DNA of 64,000 nucleotides from the NCBI GenBank assembly GCA_030427865.1, contig JAUICK010000001.1:248001-312000 (forward strand). The letters are read 5' to 3'. Below, piece after piece: positions 8,693 to 16,460 of the stretch. Source of the stretch: Bacteroidia bacterium. Lineage in GTDB: Bacteria > Bacteroidota > Bacteroidia > Flavobacteriales > Flavobacteriaceae. Position 1 is the stretch's first letter, and each line of letters starts with the position of its first letter. A program made the translations under genes and the position numbers. The notes under the pieces were generated by a model. It saw nothing but the letters and a program-made list of their open reading frames with translations. It searched no databases and was not told the DNA's origin.

Positions 8693-9388
8693 ATGAATAA
8701 AAGTGATATTAAAATCTTATTAGTTGATGATGAACCTGATATTTTAGAAATTGTTGGTTACAATTTAAAAAGTGAAGGATATCAAATTTTTACAGCGAAT
8801 AACGGACAAGAAGCTATTAAATCTGCTAAAAAAAATATTCCTCATTTAATTTTATTAGATATTATGATGCCAGAAATGGACGGTATAGAAGCTTGCGAAA
8901 AAATTAGAAAGGTAAAATCTTTAGAAAATGTAATTATTTCGTTTTTAACCGCAAGAGGGGAAGATTATTCTCAAGTTGCAGGCTTTGAAGCTGGTGCAGA
9001 TGATTATATTACCAAACCTATTAAACCTAAAGTTTTAGTTAGTAAAGTAAAATCTCTTTTACGTAGGTTAAAAACACCAAAAGAAAACGAAGATACTTTT
9101 AAAATTGGTGATATTGTTATTGATAGAGACGAATACGTGGTTTATAAAGCAAATAAAAAAATATCGCTGCCAAGAAAAGAATTTGAGTTATTTTCTTTAC
9201 TAACATCTAAACCAGGTAAAGTATTTAAAAGAGAAGTAATTTTAGACACTGTTTGGGGAAATGAAGTTGTTGTTGGCGGAAGAACTATCGATGTTCACAT
9301 TAGAAAGCTCAGAGAAAAAATTGGAGACAATCATTTTAAAACAGTAAAAGGAGTAGGTTATAAATTTGTTTTAGAAGGAGCAGATTAA
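8693..9388 (+). CDS. OmpR/PhoB-type response regulator
   Basis: A DNA-binding response regulator of 231 residues. The receiver domain (1-120) has the acidic pair at D12-D13, the phospho-acceptor Asp 56 in LLDIMMPEMDG, the conserved Thr in FLTARG and the Lys in YITKP. The C-terminal winged helix (about 130-228) shows LPRKEFELF and the recognition-helix region GGRTIDVHIRKLREK followed by VKGVGYKF. It is transcribed just ahead of its histidine kinase (13 bases apart). The pair resembles PhoB/PhoR in architecture, but no phosphate genes are nearby, so the signal is unknown. Confidence 0.93.
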   Translation: MNKSDIKILLVDDEPDILEIVGYNLKSEGYQIFTANNGQEAIKSAKKNIPHLILLDIMMPEMDGIEACEKIRKVKSLENVIISFLTARGEDYSQVAGFEAGADDYITKPIKPKVLVSKVKSLLRRLKTPKENEDTFKIGDIVIDRDEYVVYKANKKISLPRKEFELFSLLTSKPGKVFKREVILDTVWGNEVVVGGRTIDVHIRKLREKIGDNHFKTVKGVGYKFVLEGAD

Positions 9389-9401
9389 TAAATTTACTTA
9401 A

Positions 9402-10442
9402 ATGAAGTTTAAAAAAACCTATTCTTATGCACTTTGGTCTGCAACATATTTAACTCTTTTATCTGTAGCTATTGTTGCTATTTCTTATTTTTTTATTGCT
9501 GAACATTTAGGAATCGCTGCGATAATTGTCTCTATTGCGGCTTTATTTACTATCTCGTTTTTTATAATCCAATACAGAGCAGAACATTTTATTTACAGAC
9601 GTTTAAAAAAGATTTATGATGATGTTTCTTTTTTAGATACCAAAGATTTAAGAAGCGATTCTGTAACTACAGATATAGATAAACTCTCAAAAAAAATGCA
9701 AAAATTTGTTGAGGGTAAAAGGTTAGAGATAAAAAGTTTAACAGAAAGAGATTCTTTTAGAAGAGATTTTTTAGGAAACGTTGCCCACGAACTTAAAACT
9801 CCGTTATTTACTGTTCAAGGATATATTTTAACGCTAATAGAAGGTGCAGTTAACGATAAAAAAATTCGAACTAAATATTTAGATAGAGCTAATAAAGGTG
9901 TAGAAAGGTTGGTTGCTGTTATAAAAGATTTAGATATGATAGCAAAATTAGAAACAGATGGTATGAAATTAAATATCGAGGTTTTTAATATTTTAGAACT
10001 CATTCAAAATGTTTTCGATTTGTTTGAGATGAGGGCCAAAAAAAGAAACATTACACTTAAGTTTGATAAAATTTACGAATTCCCAGTTTTTGTTAGAGGC
10101 GATGTAGAAAAAATAGAGCAGGTTTTAATTAACTTAGTTGTTAATTCTATAAAATACGGAAAACCAAATGGAACAACCATGGTGGCTGTAGATAATTATA
10201 GCGACAATAAATTTATTGTAAAAATAATTGACAATGGAGAAGGAATAAAACAACAACATCTTTCTCGATTATTCGAACGTTTTTATAGAGTAGACCAAAG
10301 TAGATCAAGAGAACAAGGTGGTTCTGGATTAGGGCTCTCTATTGTAAAACATATCATAGAAGCTCATGATGAAATTATTCTACTAAAAAGTACTTACGGC
10401 TTAGGGTCTGAGTTTTCTTTTACGCTCGAAAAGGCAAAATAA
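9402..10442 (+). CDS. PhoR-type membrane sensor histidine kinase
   Basis: Partner kinase of the response regulator just upstream, 346 residues. Two adjacent membrane helices (about 10-33 and 36-57) leave almost no periplasmic loop, so sensing is probably within the membrane or through another protein. The HisKA domain contains the phosphorylated His 129 in NVAHELKTP. The ATPase domain has an N box (INLVVNSIKYG), G1 (IIDNGEGI), F box (LFERFYRVD) and G2 (GGSGLGLSIVKHI). Its last 14 codons overlap the convergent glycosyltransferase gene by 42 bases, which is unusually long for neighbouring 3' ends. Confidence 0.93.
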   Translation: MKFKKTYSYALWSATYLTLLSVAIVAISYFFIAEHLGIAAIIVSIAALFTISFFIIQYRAEHFIYRRLKKIYDDVSFLDTKDLRSDSVTTDIDKLSKKMQKFVEGKRLEIKSLTERDSFRRDFLGNVAHELKTPLFTVQGYILTLIEGAVNDKKIRTKYLDRANKGVERLVAVIKDLDMIAKLETDGMKLNIEVFNILELIQNVFDLFEMRAKKRNITLKFDKIYEFPVFVRGDVEKIEQVLINLVVNSIKYGKPNGTTMVAVDNYSDNKFIVKIIDNGEGIKQQHLSRLFERFYRVDQSRSREQGGSGLGLSIVKHIIEAHDEIILLKSTYGLGSEFSFTLEKAK

Positions 10443-11465
10443 ATTCTTATCTAATTTTAAAGGCTTAGTTTTTAACCCATTATATTTTTGCAACTCTAAA
10501 AGTTTCTCTTTAGAAAAACCTTCGATTGTAGAAAACGGAGCAAACTTCGTTCTCTCTAAATATTTTGCCAAATATTCTTGTTCAGATTGATTTTTAGTTG
10601 GAATTAAAAATACTTTTTTCTTTAAAACAGCTAAATCCATAATGGACGAATAACCAGATCTACAAACAACGATTTTACTTAAATTAATCTTTTGTTGAAG
10701 TTGATTAGAAAGTAAATAGTTGTAGAAAACAATATTTTCTGATGTCCATTTTTTTTGTTCATCTTCTACTTTACCTAACACAAAAACAATGGTTCTCTTA
10801 TCATGTTTAAATTCAGAAATTAACTTGTTTTCTAATAAAGTTCTATTGGGTTCTGGGCCAGAAAGAATAACCAAAATATCGATTTCCTTTTTTAGTTTTT
10901 CTTTTTTAAATCGACTTAAAACACCAATAAATTTTGTGTTTATTTTTTTATTTGTTGATGATAATTTTCCTGAAAACTGAGAATTTAGATAGTCTGGTAT
11001 CCAACATTCATCAAACTTTTTTATTATTTTTTGATGAAAATAACTTGTTATAAAAGTGGTAATTCCAGAAAGAACGTTTATTTGATGAGTTAAGTAAACA
11101 GAGGGAATTTTATTACTGAAAACCCCAAATCTATTATCAGAAATTATACCAACAACATCTTTATTTTTATCAATAAAATTTTGAATACGTTTTTTTTCTT
11201 GTTGAACAGCTTTATAAATTCTTAAAAATTTTAAAAGCAATTTTAACTTTAAGTTTTTTCCATAAGATATTTTATAGGAAGGTAATTCTAAAGATTCTAA
11301 ATTAGGGAATTCCTGCTTTAAGAACTTTAAAGCTTGCCCATCTGAAGCTATTATTGGTTGAAAACCGTTTTCTAATAGCGCATTAATAATTGGCACACAA
11401 CGTGTTGCATGACCTAACCCCCAATTTAAAGGTGCAATTATTATTTTTTTACTGATAGGTTTCAT
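10401..11465 (-). CDS. MurG-like (GT28-type) glycosyltransferase
   Basis: A 354-residue GT-B-fold glycosyltransferase. The N terminus has IIIAPLNWGLGHATRC, a glycine-rich nucleotide-sugar/acceptor loop typical of the GT28/MurG-like group; the second half has VILSGPEPNRT and VVCRSGYSSIMDLAVLKKK, the donor-binding side. No membrane segments are visible, although the basic N-terminal half could sit on the membrane. The acceptor and sugar cannot be read from sequence. It is monocistronic, placed between a two-component operon and purD, and is not part of the polysaccharide operon further right. Its 3' end overlaps the histidine kinase gene by 42 bases in antisense. Confidence 0.75.
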   Translation of the reverse strand: MKPISKKIIIAPLNWGLGHATRCVPIINALLENGFQPIIASDGQALKFLKQEFPNLESLELPSYKISYGKNLKLKLLLKFLRIYKAVQQEKKRIQNFIDKNKDVVGIISDNRFGVFSNKIPSVYLTHQINVLSGITTFITSYFHQKIIKKFDECWIPDYLNSQFSGKLSSTNKKINTKFIGVLSRFKKEKLKKEIDILVILSGPEPNRTLLENKLISEFKHDKRTIVFVLGKVEDEQKKWTSENIVFYNYLLSNQLQQKINLSKIVVCRSGYSSIMDLAVLKKKVFLIPTKNQSEQEYLAKYLERTKFAPFSTIEGFSKEKLLELQKYNGLKTKPLKLDKNLFCLFERKRKLRP

Positions 11466-11511
11466 TTTTATTTAAATCTACCCATTTTTAAATAATAACT
11501 TGCAGTTAGGG

Positions 11512-11519
11512 CAAAAATA
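11512..11519 (-). promoter_or_regulatory. -7 element for the MurG-like glycosyltransferase
   Basis: On the minus strand this reads TATTTTTG followed by CC, a match to the Bacteroidota -7 consensus, 46 bases before the ATG. No good -33 TTG is seen. Confidence 0.45.
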
Positions 11520-11624
11520 GGTTGTTAAATAAGTGCGTTAAGGATTGAAATGGCATCCTTTTTTTCTTTTTCTGAAAAAAAGATATAATGGAAAGCCTGT
11601 TAAAACGCCCAAATAAAAATACAA

Positions 11625-12899
11625 TTATGTTAAATCGAAACCAATATCTTTTCTATAATTCATTTTGTTGAAATGAATCTTATCAATACTTCTATACGAT
11701 TTTTCTAAAGCTTCTTCAATAGTATCTCCAAAAGAAGTAACTGCCATAACTCTACCACCATTGGTAACAACTTTGTTCTCTGAAATTTTAGTTCCTGCAT
11801 GAAAAACAGTAGATTCTTTTACGTTTTCTAAGCCTGTAATTTCTTTATTTTTCTGATAAGCTTCTGGATAACCACCAGAAACTAACATTACTGTAGTGGC
11901 CGTTTTAGGAGTTACTATAAAACTCTTTTGATCTAAATTTTGATTGGCAACACCATCAAACAACTCAAATAAATCTGATTCTATTCTTGGTAACACAACT
12001 TCGGTCTCTGGATCTCCCATTCTTACGTTATATTCTACCACAGATGGATTTCCATTATCGTTCATTAACCCAATAAAAATAAAACCTCTGTAGTCAATTC
12101 CGTCTTTTCTTAGTCCTGCAATAGTAGGTTTTACCACCAATTCTTCTACTTTATTTAAAAAAACATCATCTGCAAATGGTACAGGAGAAATGGCTCCCAT
12201 TCCGCCCGTATTTAAACCAGTATCTCCTTCTCCAATTCTTTTATAATCTTTTGCTGATGGTAAAATTTTATAATTTTTACCGTCTGTTAATACAAAAACC
12301 GATAATTCTATTCCTTTTAAAAACTCTTCGATAACAACTGTAGAGGAAGCTTCACCAAATTTTTGGTTAGAAACCATTTCTTTTAATTCTTTTTTTGCTT
12401 CTTCTAAAGAAAATAGTATTAAAACACCTTTACCTGCTGCTAAACCGTCTGCTTTTAAAACGTAAGGTGCCTCTAATGTTTCTAAGAAGGCAAAACCTTC
12501 TGTTAAATTCTTTTTTGTGAAAGATTTATATTTTGCAGTTGGAACACCATGTTTTTGCATAAATTGTTTCGAAAAATCTTTACTTCCCTCCAACAATGCT
12601 CCATCTTTTTTTGGTCCAATTACAGGAATGTTTTTCAAATCTTCATCTGCTAAAAAGAAATCATGAACACCAGCCACTAATGGCGCTTCTGGACCAACAA
12701 CAACCATTTTTATATCATTTTCTAAAACTGCTTTTTTAACGGCTTGAAAATCTGTAGGATTAACATTAATATTTGTTGCAATTTTAGCTGTCCCAGCATT
12801 TCCAGGTGCTACAAAAAGTTGATTTATTTTTTTACTTTCAGCTAATTTTAAAGTAAATGCGTGTTCTCTACCTCCAGAACCTAAAATAAGAATATTCAT
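11625..12899 (-). CDS. purD: Phosphoribosylamine-glycine ligase
   Basis: GAR synthetase, the second step of de novo purine synthesis: ATP-dependent joining of glycine to 5-phosphoribosylamine, in the cytoplasm. The 424-residue length is normal. The N-terminal Rossmann part starts MNILILGSGGREHAF, the PurD signature; the ATP-grasp domain shows VLKADGLAAGKGV and GFIFIGLM, and the metal/substrate region VVEYNVRMGDPETEVV. The C-terminal beta-barrel domain follows. It stands alone here, with its own -7 element, and no other purine gene is present in the window. Confidence 0.97.
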   Translation of the reverse strand: MNILILGSGGREHAFTLKLAESKKINQLFVAPGNAGTAKIATNINVNPTDFQAVKKAVLENDIKMVVVGPEAPLVAGVHDFFLADEDLKNIPVIGPKKDGALLEGSKDFSKQFMQKHGVPTAKYKSFTKKNLTEGFAFLETLEAPYVLKADGLAAGKGVLILFSLEEAKKELKEMVSNQKFGEASSTVVIEEFLKGIELSVFVLTDGKNYKILPSAKDYKRIGEGDTGLNTGGMGAISPVPFADDVFLNKVEELVVKPTIAGLRKDGIDYRGFIFIGLMNDNGNPSVVEYNVRMGDPETEVVLPRIESDLFELFDGVANQNLDQKSFIVTPKTATTVMLVSGGYPEAYQKNKEITGLENVKESTVFHAGTKISENKVVTNGGRVMAVTSFGDTIEEALEKSYRSIDKIHFNKMNYRKDIGFDLT

Positions 12900-12922
12900 T
12901 GTTTGCTAAGTTGTTGTGAGTG

Positions 12923-12930
12923 CAAATATA
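12923..12930 (-). promoter_or_regulatory. -7 element for purD
   Basis: On the minus strand TATATTTG followed by CA, a perfect Bacteroidota -7 box, 23 bases before the purD ATG. It separates purD from the glycan genes upstream. I looked for purine-riboswitch-like conserved bases in the short leader and saw none. Confidence 0.55.
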
Positions 12931-12949
12931 TTTTAAATTCTTGACGAAA

Positions 12950-13720
12950 TTAGAATCCCCACTTTAAAAAATATTTTATTGCAGAAGAAGTGTGTTTAAA
13001 GAATAGTTTTACGCTTTTTGAAGAACCTTGTTTTAAAACATGTATTATTTCTTCTTTAGGATAATACAATTTCTTTTTTCCTAAAGAATCTATTTTTCTA
13101 CAAATATCTACATCTTCCATATATAAAAAATATCGTTCGTCAAAACCCTGAAGATTAACAAAATCTTTTGTTTTGTATAAATGAAAACACCCTGTAAGGT
13201 ATTGAGCAAAGAAGGGTTCATTTAAATTTTTGTCTCTATAAGTTCCTTTAAAAATTGTAGTTTTAAAAAGTGGTTTTAGGAAGAAGAACCTTCTTGCTAA
13301 CAATTCTGAAACCGAAGGATATCTTCTACAAGAAAACTGATGAGATTTATTTGGAAACAATACTTTAGGTGCAATCATAGCAATATTTTCATCTGTTTTT
13401 AATTGATTAATTAAATTATTTATTACACCTATATTAAAAGAAACATCTGGATTTAAAATTAAGTGGTATTTAGAAAAACCATTAATTCTGTTAATAATTA
13501 GATTATGAGCCGAACCAAAGCCTATGTTTTCTTCTACAGCTATATACTCTATATCTTTGTCATTAAATACATATTCGAAAAATCTAGAAGGGGTATTGTC
13601 TATTAAAAATAGTTTTTTATTAAATGGTGTTTGCAAAAAAGAATCAATTGTTTTGTGAAGATCTGCAAAACTTTCTTTGTACAGAACAATAGAACAGGTT
13701 ATTATAAATTTTTCTTCCAT
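12950..13720 (-). CDS. GT2 glycosyltransferase, rhamnosyltransferase-like
   Basis: A 256-residue GT-A family 2 glycosyltransferase. It shows CSIVLYKESFADLH at the start, the LIDNTPS strand, NIGFGSAHN and the metal-binding region LILNPDVSF, then FFLYMEDVDIC, the acidic catalytic motif of WbbL-like rhamnosyltransferases. It is the last gene of the polysaccharide cluster, five bases after the initiating transferase gene. WbbL-like enzymes use dTDP-L-rhamnose, which fits the rfb genes in the same cluster, but the sugar is inferred. Confidence 0.85.
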   Translation of the reverse strand: MEEKFIITCSIVLYKESFADLHKTIDSFLQTPFNKKLFLIDNTPSRFFEYVFNDKDIEYIAVEENIGFGSAHNLIINRINGFSKYHLILNPDVSFNIGVINNLINQLKTDENIAMIAPKVLFPNKSHQFSCRRYPSVSELLARRFFFLKPLFKTTIFKGTYRDKNLNEPFFAQYLTGCFHLYKTKDFVNLQGFDERYFLYMEDVDICRKIDSLGKKKLYYPKEEIIHVLKQGSSKSVKLFFKHTSSAIKYFLKWGF

Positions 13721-13725
13721 TATAA

Positions 13726-15087
13726 TTAATACGCTTTTTCTTCTTTTTTAAATATATTTAAAACAGTTTGAAATATTATTTTAATATCTAAAAAAAACGA
13801 CCAGTTTTCTATATAAAAAATATCTAATCTTACTCTGTTTTCTATGTCTGATTTTTTTATTACTTCTCCTCTGTATCCGCTTATTTGAGCAAGGCCTGTT
13901 ATGCCTGGTTTTACAGAGTTTCTTATAAAATAATTTTCTATTTCGTTTATATATTTCTTTGTTTGGATATTAATATGTGGTCTTGGACCAACTGTACTCA
14001 TATCTCCTATTAACACATTAAAAAACTGAGGAAGTTCGTCTAAACTCGTTTTTCTTAAAAATGCACCAACTTTTGTAACCCTACTATCGTTTTTTGATGC
14101 TGAAATTTTATCTGCATCAGAATTTACTTTCATCGACCTTAATTTGTAACAAAAAAATTGTTTTCCATTTAAACCATCTCTCTTTTGTTTAAAAAATAAA
14201 GGCCCTTTCGAATCAATTTTAATGAGTATTAGCAAAATTGGAAGCAACCAAGATAAAACAAGTGCAATTACAAATAACGAAAAAATAATATCAAAAACTC
14301 TTTTAAAAATATGTGTTTCGATTTTTTCAAATGGTAAAGGTTTAGGTTTTAAAATAGGAATTGTACCAAAATACTCTAAAATAAAATCTTTACTGTAAAT
14401 TGCTTTATTTTCTGGAATTAACCTTAACTCTAATTTATTTGTTGCTACAAATTTTCGAATCCTAATCAGTTGTTTTTCATTAAATTTAGAAGATTCACAA
14501 TAGACTTCGTCTACATTGTTTTGTAAAATATAATCAAAAGCTTTATTAACATCTCCTAAATATGTTTTTGATTTGTAGAGTTTGTCAGAAAAAAAACCAA
14601 AAAAACGATAACCTAAATCGTTACGTTCATTGAATAACTTTTCTATTTTTTTCGCGGCATTTATTTCACCAAGAAGAACAATGTTTCTATAGTTTTTACC
14701 TTCTGATCTATATTTTTTTAAAAGAAAAAAAGTAAAGAATTTAAAAAAAGTAACAATACTAACAATTAAGGTAAAGACTAACAATTGGTTGTGTACAGTT
14801 TTTCCTTCTTTAAAAATGCTAAAAAAACTTAAATATGCTAATGCAAAAACAAAAAAATGAGATAATAAAAGAGTTAATAATTTGGTAATATGAGTATATC
14901 TATATACGTTATAAAACCTTGTATAATAAGATATAAATAACCAAAAGATAATAATATAAGTTAAAAAAGTAAAGTTCAAATACTCTTTATCTGAAACTAA
15001 ATAAACCACACCATTTATGATTAATAAATCAAGGAAAATAGTTATAGGCCTAATTAATAAAGATTTTTTTTTTTCTTTTTTTAACAT
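13726..15087 (-). CDS. Initiating polyprenyl glycosylphosphotransferase (WbaP/WcaJ-type)
   Basis: A 453-residue membrane enzyme that transfers a sugar-1-phosphate to undecaprenyl phosphate and so starts a glycan repeat unit. The N-terminal half has four hydrophobic helices (about 15-115) and a Rossmann-like region (NIVLLGEINAAKK). The C-terminal catalytic domain starts at KRVFDIIFS, with a re-entrant helix, FFKQKRDGLNGKQFFCYKLRSM, LRKTSLDELPQFFNVL, MSTVGPRPH and GITGLAQISGYRG, the full set of polyisoprenyl-phosphate hexose-1-phosphate transferase motifs. It sits near the 3' end of the cluster, between a Wzy-like gene and the WbbL-like transferase. Confidence 0.92.
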   Translation of the reverse strand: MLKKEKKKSLLIRPITIFLDLLIINGVVYLVSDKEYLNFTFLTYIIIFWLFISYYTRFYNVYRYTHITKLLTLLLSHFFVFALAYLSFFSIFKEGKTVHNQLLVFTLIVSIVTFFKFFTFFLLKKYRSEGKNYRNIVLLGEINAAKKIEKLFNERNDLGYRFFGFFSDKLYKSKTYLGDVNKAFDYILQNNVDEVYCESSKFNEKQLIRIRKFVATNKLELRLIPENKAIYSKDFILEYFGTIPILKPKPLPFEKIETHIFKRVFDIIFSLFVIALVLSWLLPILLILIKIDSKGPLFFKQKRDGLNGKQFFCYKLRSMKVNSDADKISASKNDSRVTKVGAFLRKTSLDELPQFFNVLIGDMSTVGPRPHINIQTKKYINEIENYFIRNSVKPGITGLAQISGYRGEVIKKSDIENRVRLDIFYIENWSFFLDIKIIFQTVLNIFKKEEKAY

Positions 15088-15134
15088 TACTAATCTAATT
15101 TATATAGTTGCAATTTTTTATACCAAATTATAAA

Positions 15135-16355
15135 CTAAAGCTTTTTATTTAAAGGTGTTATTATATTTTTTTGCGTTTTATTAAATATTAGAATAAAAAT
15201 TATAATAATAAAATAGATGCCTCTTTGCCTGTTAAAAACGCTTTCTGTAATCATTAAAAATGAAAAAATAATTAATATGGAAATAGAAAATTTGTCTCTA
15301 ATTTTTATTGCATTTTTAAGCCCTAAATATAAGATAATTAATAAGATTAAAAGTCCAAAAACACCTGTTTCTGCCAATATTTGATTATATTGATTATGGA
15401 AATTAAAATTTTTTCCATAACCACTTGGTAAATTATATTCAATACATTTTTCATTTAATTTTTCTTGCGTAGCATTTAATCCAAATCCTTTAAAGAAAAC
15501 ATTTTGTTCTTTTTGAAGTTCATATAAAAATTTTGTGTATAATATTCTTAACTCTGCTCCATTAAAATAATAATTTTTTTTAAAATCTTTTGTTATGAGT
15601 ACTTCTTTAACTTTTTTGGGTATTAATTCTGTGTAAAATTTAGGATTGTACTTTATATACAGAAAACTAAATGATACAAGAAGCGTTAAAAAAATAATTT
15701 TTCTTTTTTTTGAAAAAGAAAAAATTTTTTGAAAATTTAAAATAACTAGTATAACTATAGTTGTTATAATTACTGTTTTAGAACTTAATAACAATAAAAA
15801 TATAAACAAAAGAATTAGAAGTAATTTATTTGCGGAGTTCTTCTTTTCGTTATAAATAAAATGAAAAATTGCAACAACGGTAAACAATGAAACATATATA
15901 CTATTAAGGCTTAAAGAACTTACAAGATGGTGCTTTAATAAGTTTTTAAAATTTCCAGTTGTAGAATAATTGATTAAGCCTTTAAAAATAAAAAACAATG
16001 CATATATAATAATTGCATATGAAAAAAAACGGCATATCTTTTTTATCTCTTTTGGAGTAAATCTTGGCATAAAAGAAAATAAAAGAGGAAGTATTAAAAA
16101 TGCAGATTTTCTGCCCATACCAATTAATGTTAATTCTTTATTTATAGACCAAAAATATGATACAACCATAATAAAATAGAATAAAATAAAAATTAAATTT
16201 ATTTTATTAAAAACTGGCTTTACATTGTTTTTTAATGCAAAATAAATAGTATAAACAATAAGAAAAATATAAACTGCATTACTAACAAATAGAGGTAATG
16301 GAAGAGAACCAATTAACAAAATAATTAATAAACCAAAGTAATTTTTTTCTTTCAT
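15135..16355 (-). CDS. O-antigen polymerase/ligase-like membrane protein (first of two)
   Basis: A 406-residue protein with about ten to twelve hydrophobic segments. A soluble loop (about residues 240-325) contains GFGLNATQEKLNE and the NFHNQYNQILAETGVFGLL motif typical of the Wzy_C/WaaL superfamily, where the His is functionally important. It either polymerises repeat units in the periplasm or ligates glycan to a lipid anchor. A second protein of the same type is encoded at 20461-21726, so one could be the polymerase and the other the ligase. The region is extremely AT-rich. Confidence 0.82.
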   Translation of the reverse strand: MKEKNYFGLLIILLIGSLPLPLFVSNAVYIFLIVYTIYFALKNNVKPVFNKINLIFILFYFIMVVSYFWSINKELTLIGMGRKSAFLILPLLFSFMPRFTPKEIKKICRFFSYAIIIYALFFIFKGLINYSTTGNFKNLLKHHLVSSLSLNSIYVSLFTVVAIFHFIYNEKKNSANKLLLILLFIFLLLLSSKTVIITTIVILVILNFQKIFSFSKKRKIIFLTLLVSFSFLYIKYNPKFYTELIPKKVKEVLITKDFKKNYYFNGAELRILYTKFLYELQKEQNVFFKGFGLNATQEKLNEKCIEYNLPSGYGKNFNFHNQYNQILAETGVFGLLILLIILYLGLKNAIKIRDKFSISILIIFSFLMITESVFNRQRGIYFIIIIFILIFNKTQKNIITPLNKKL

Positions 16356-16427
16356 TTTTGTTTCTTTAAATTTTCAAAAAAAATTAAAAGTCATATCAAA
16401 TGTAATTATATTAGCTAAATTATAATC

Positions 16428-16435
16428 TATATTTG
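16428..16435 (+). promoter_or_regulatory. -7 element for the GT2-DUF6311 fusion gene
   Basis: TATATTTG followed by TAATC lies 25 bases before the ATG in the divergent gap of 105 bases. It suggests the plus-strand gene has its own promoter and is not part of the surrounding minus-strand operon. Confidence 0.5.
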
Positions 16436-16460
16436 TAATCTTTCTTATTTTAAATTAGTT

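Noticed and set aside
11540-11566. Terminator-like hairpin AAGGAT/ATCCTT followed by T on the plus strand
   Set aside because: There is no plus-strand gene nearby that it could end, the 6-bp stem is weak and it sits in the leader between two minus-strand genes.
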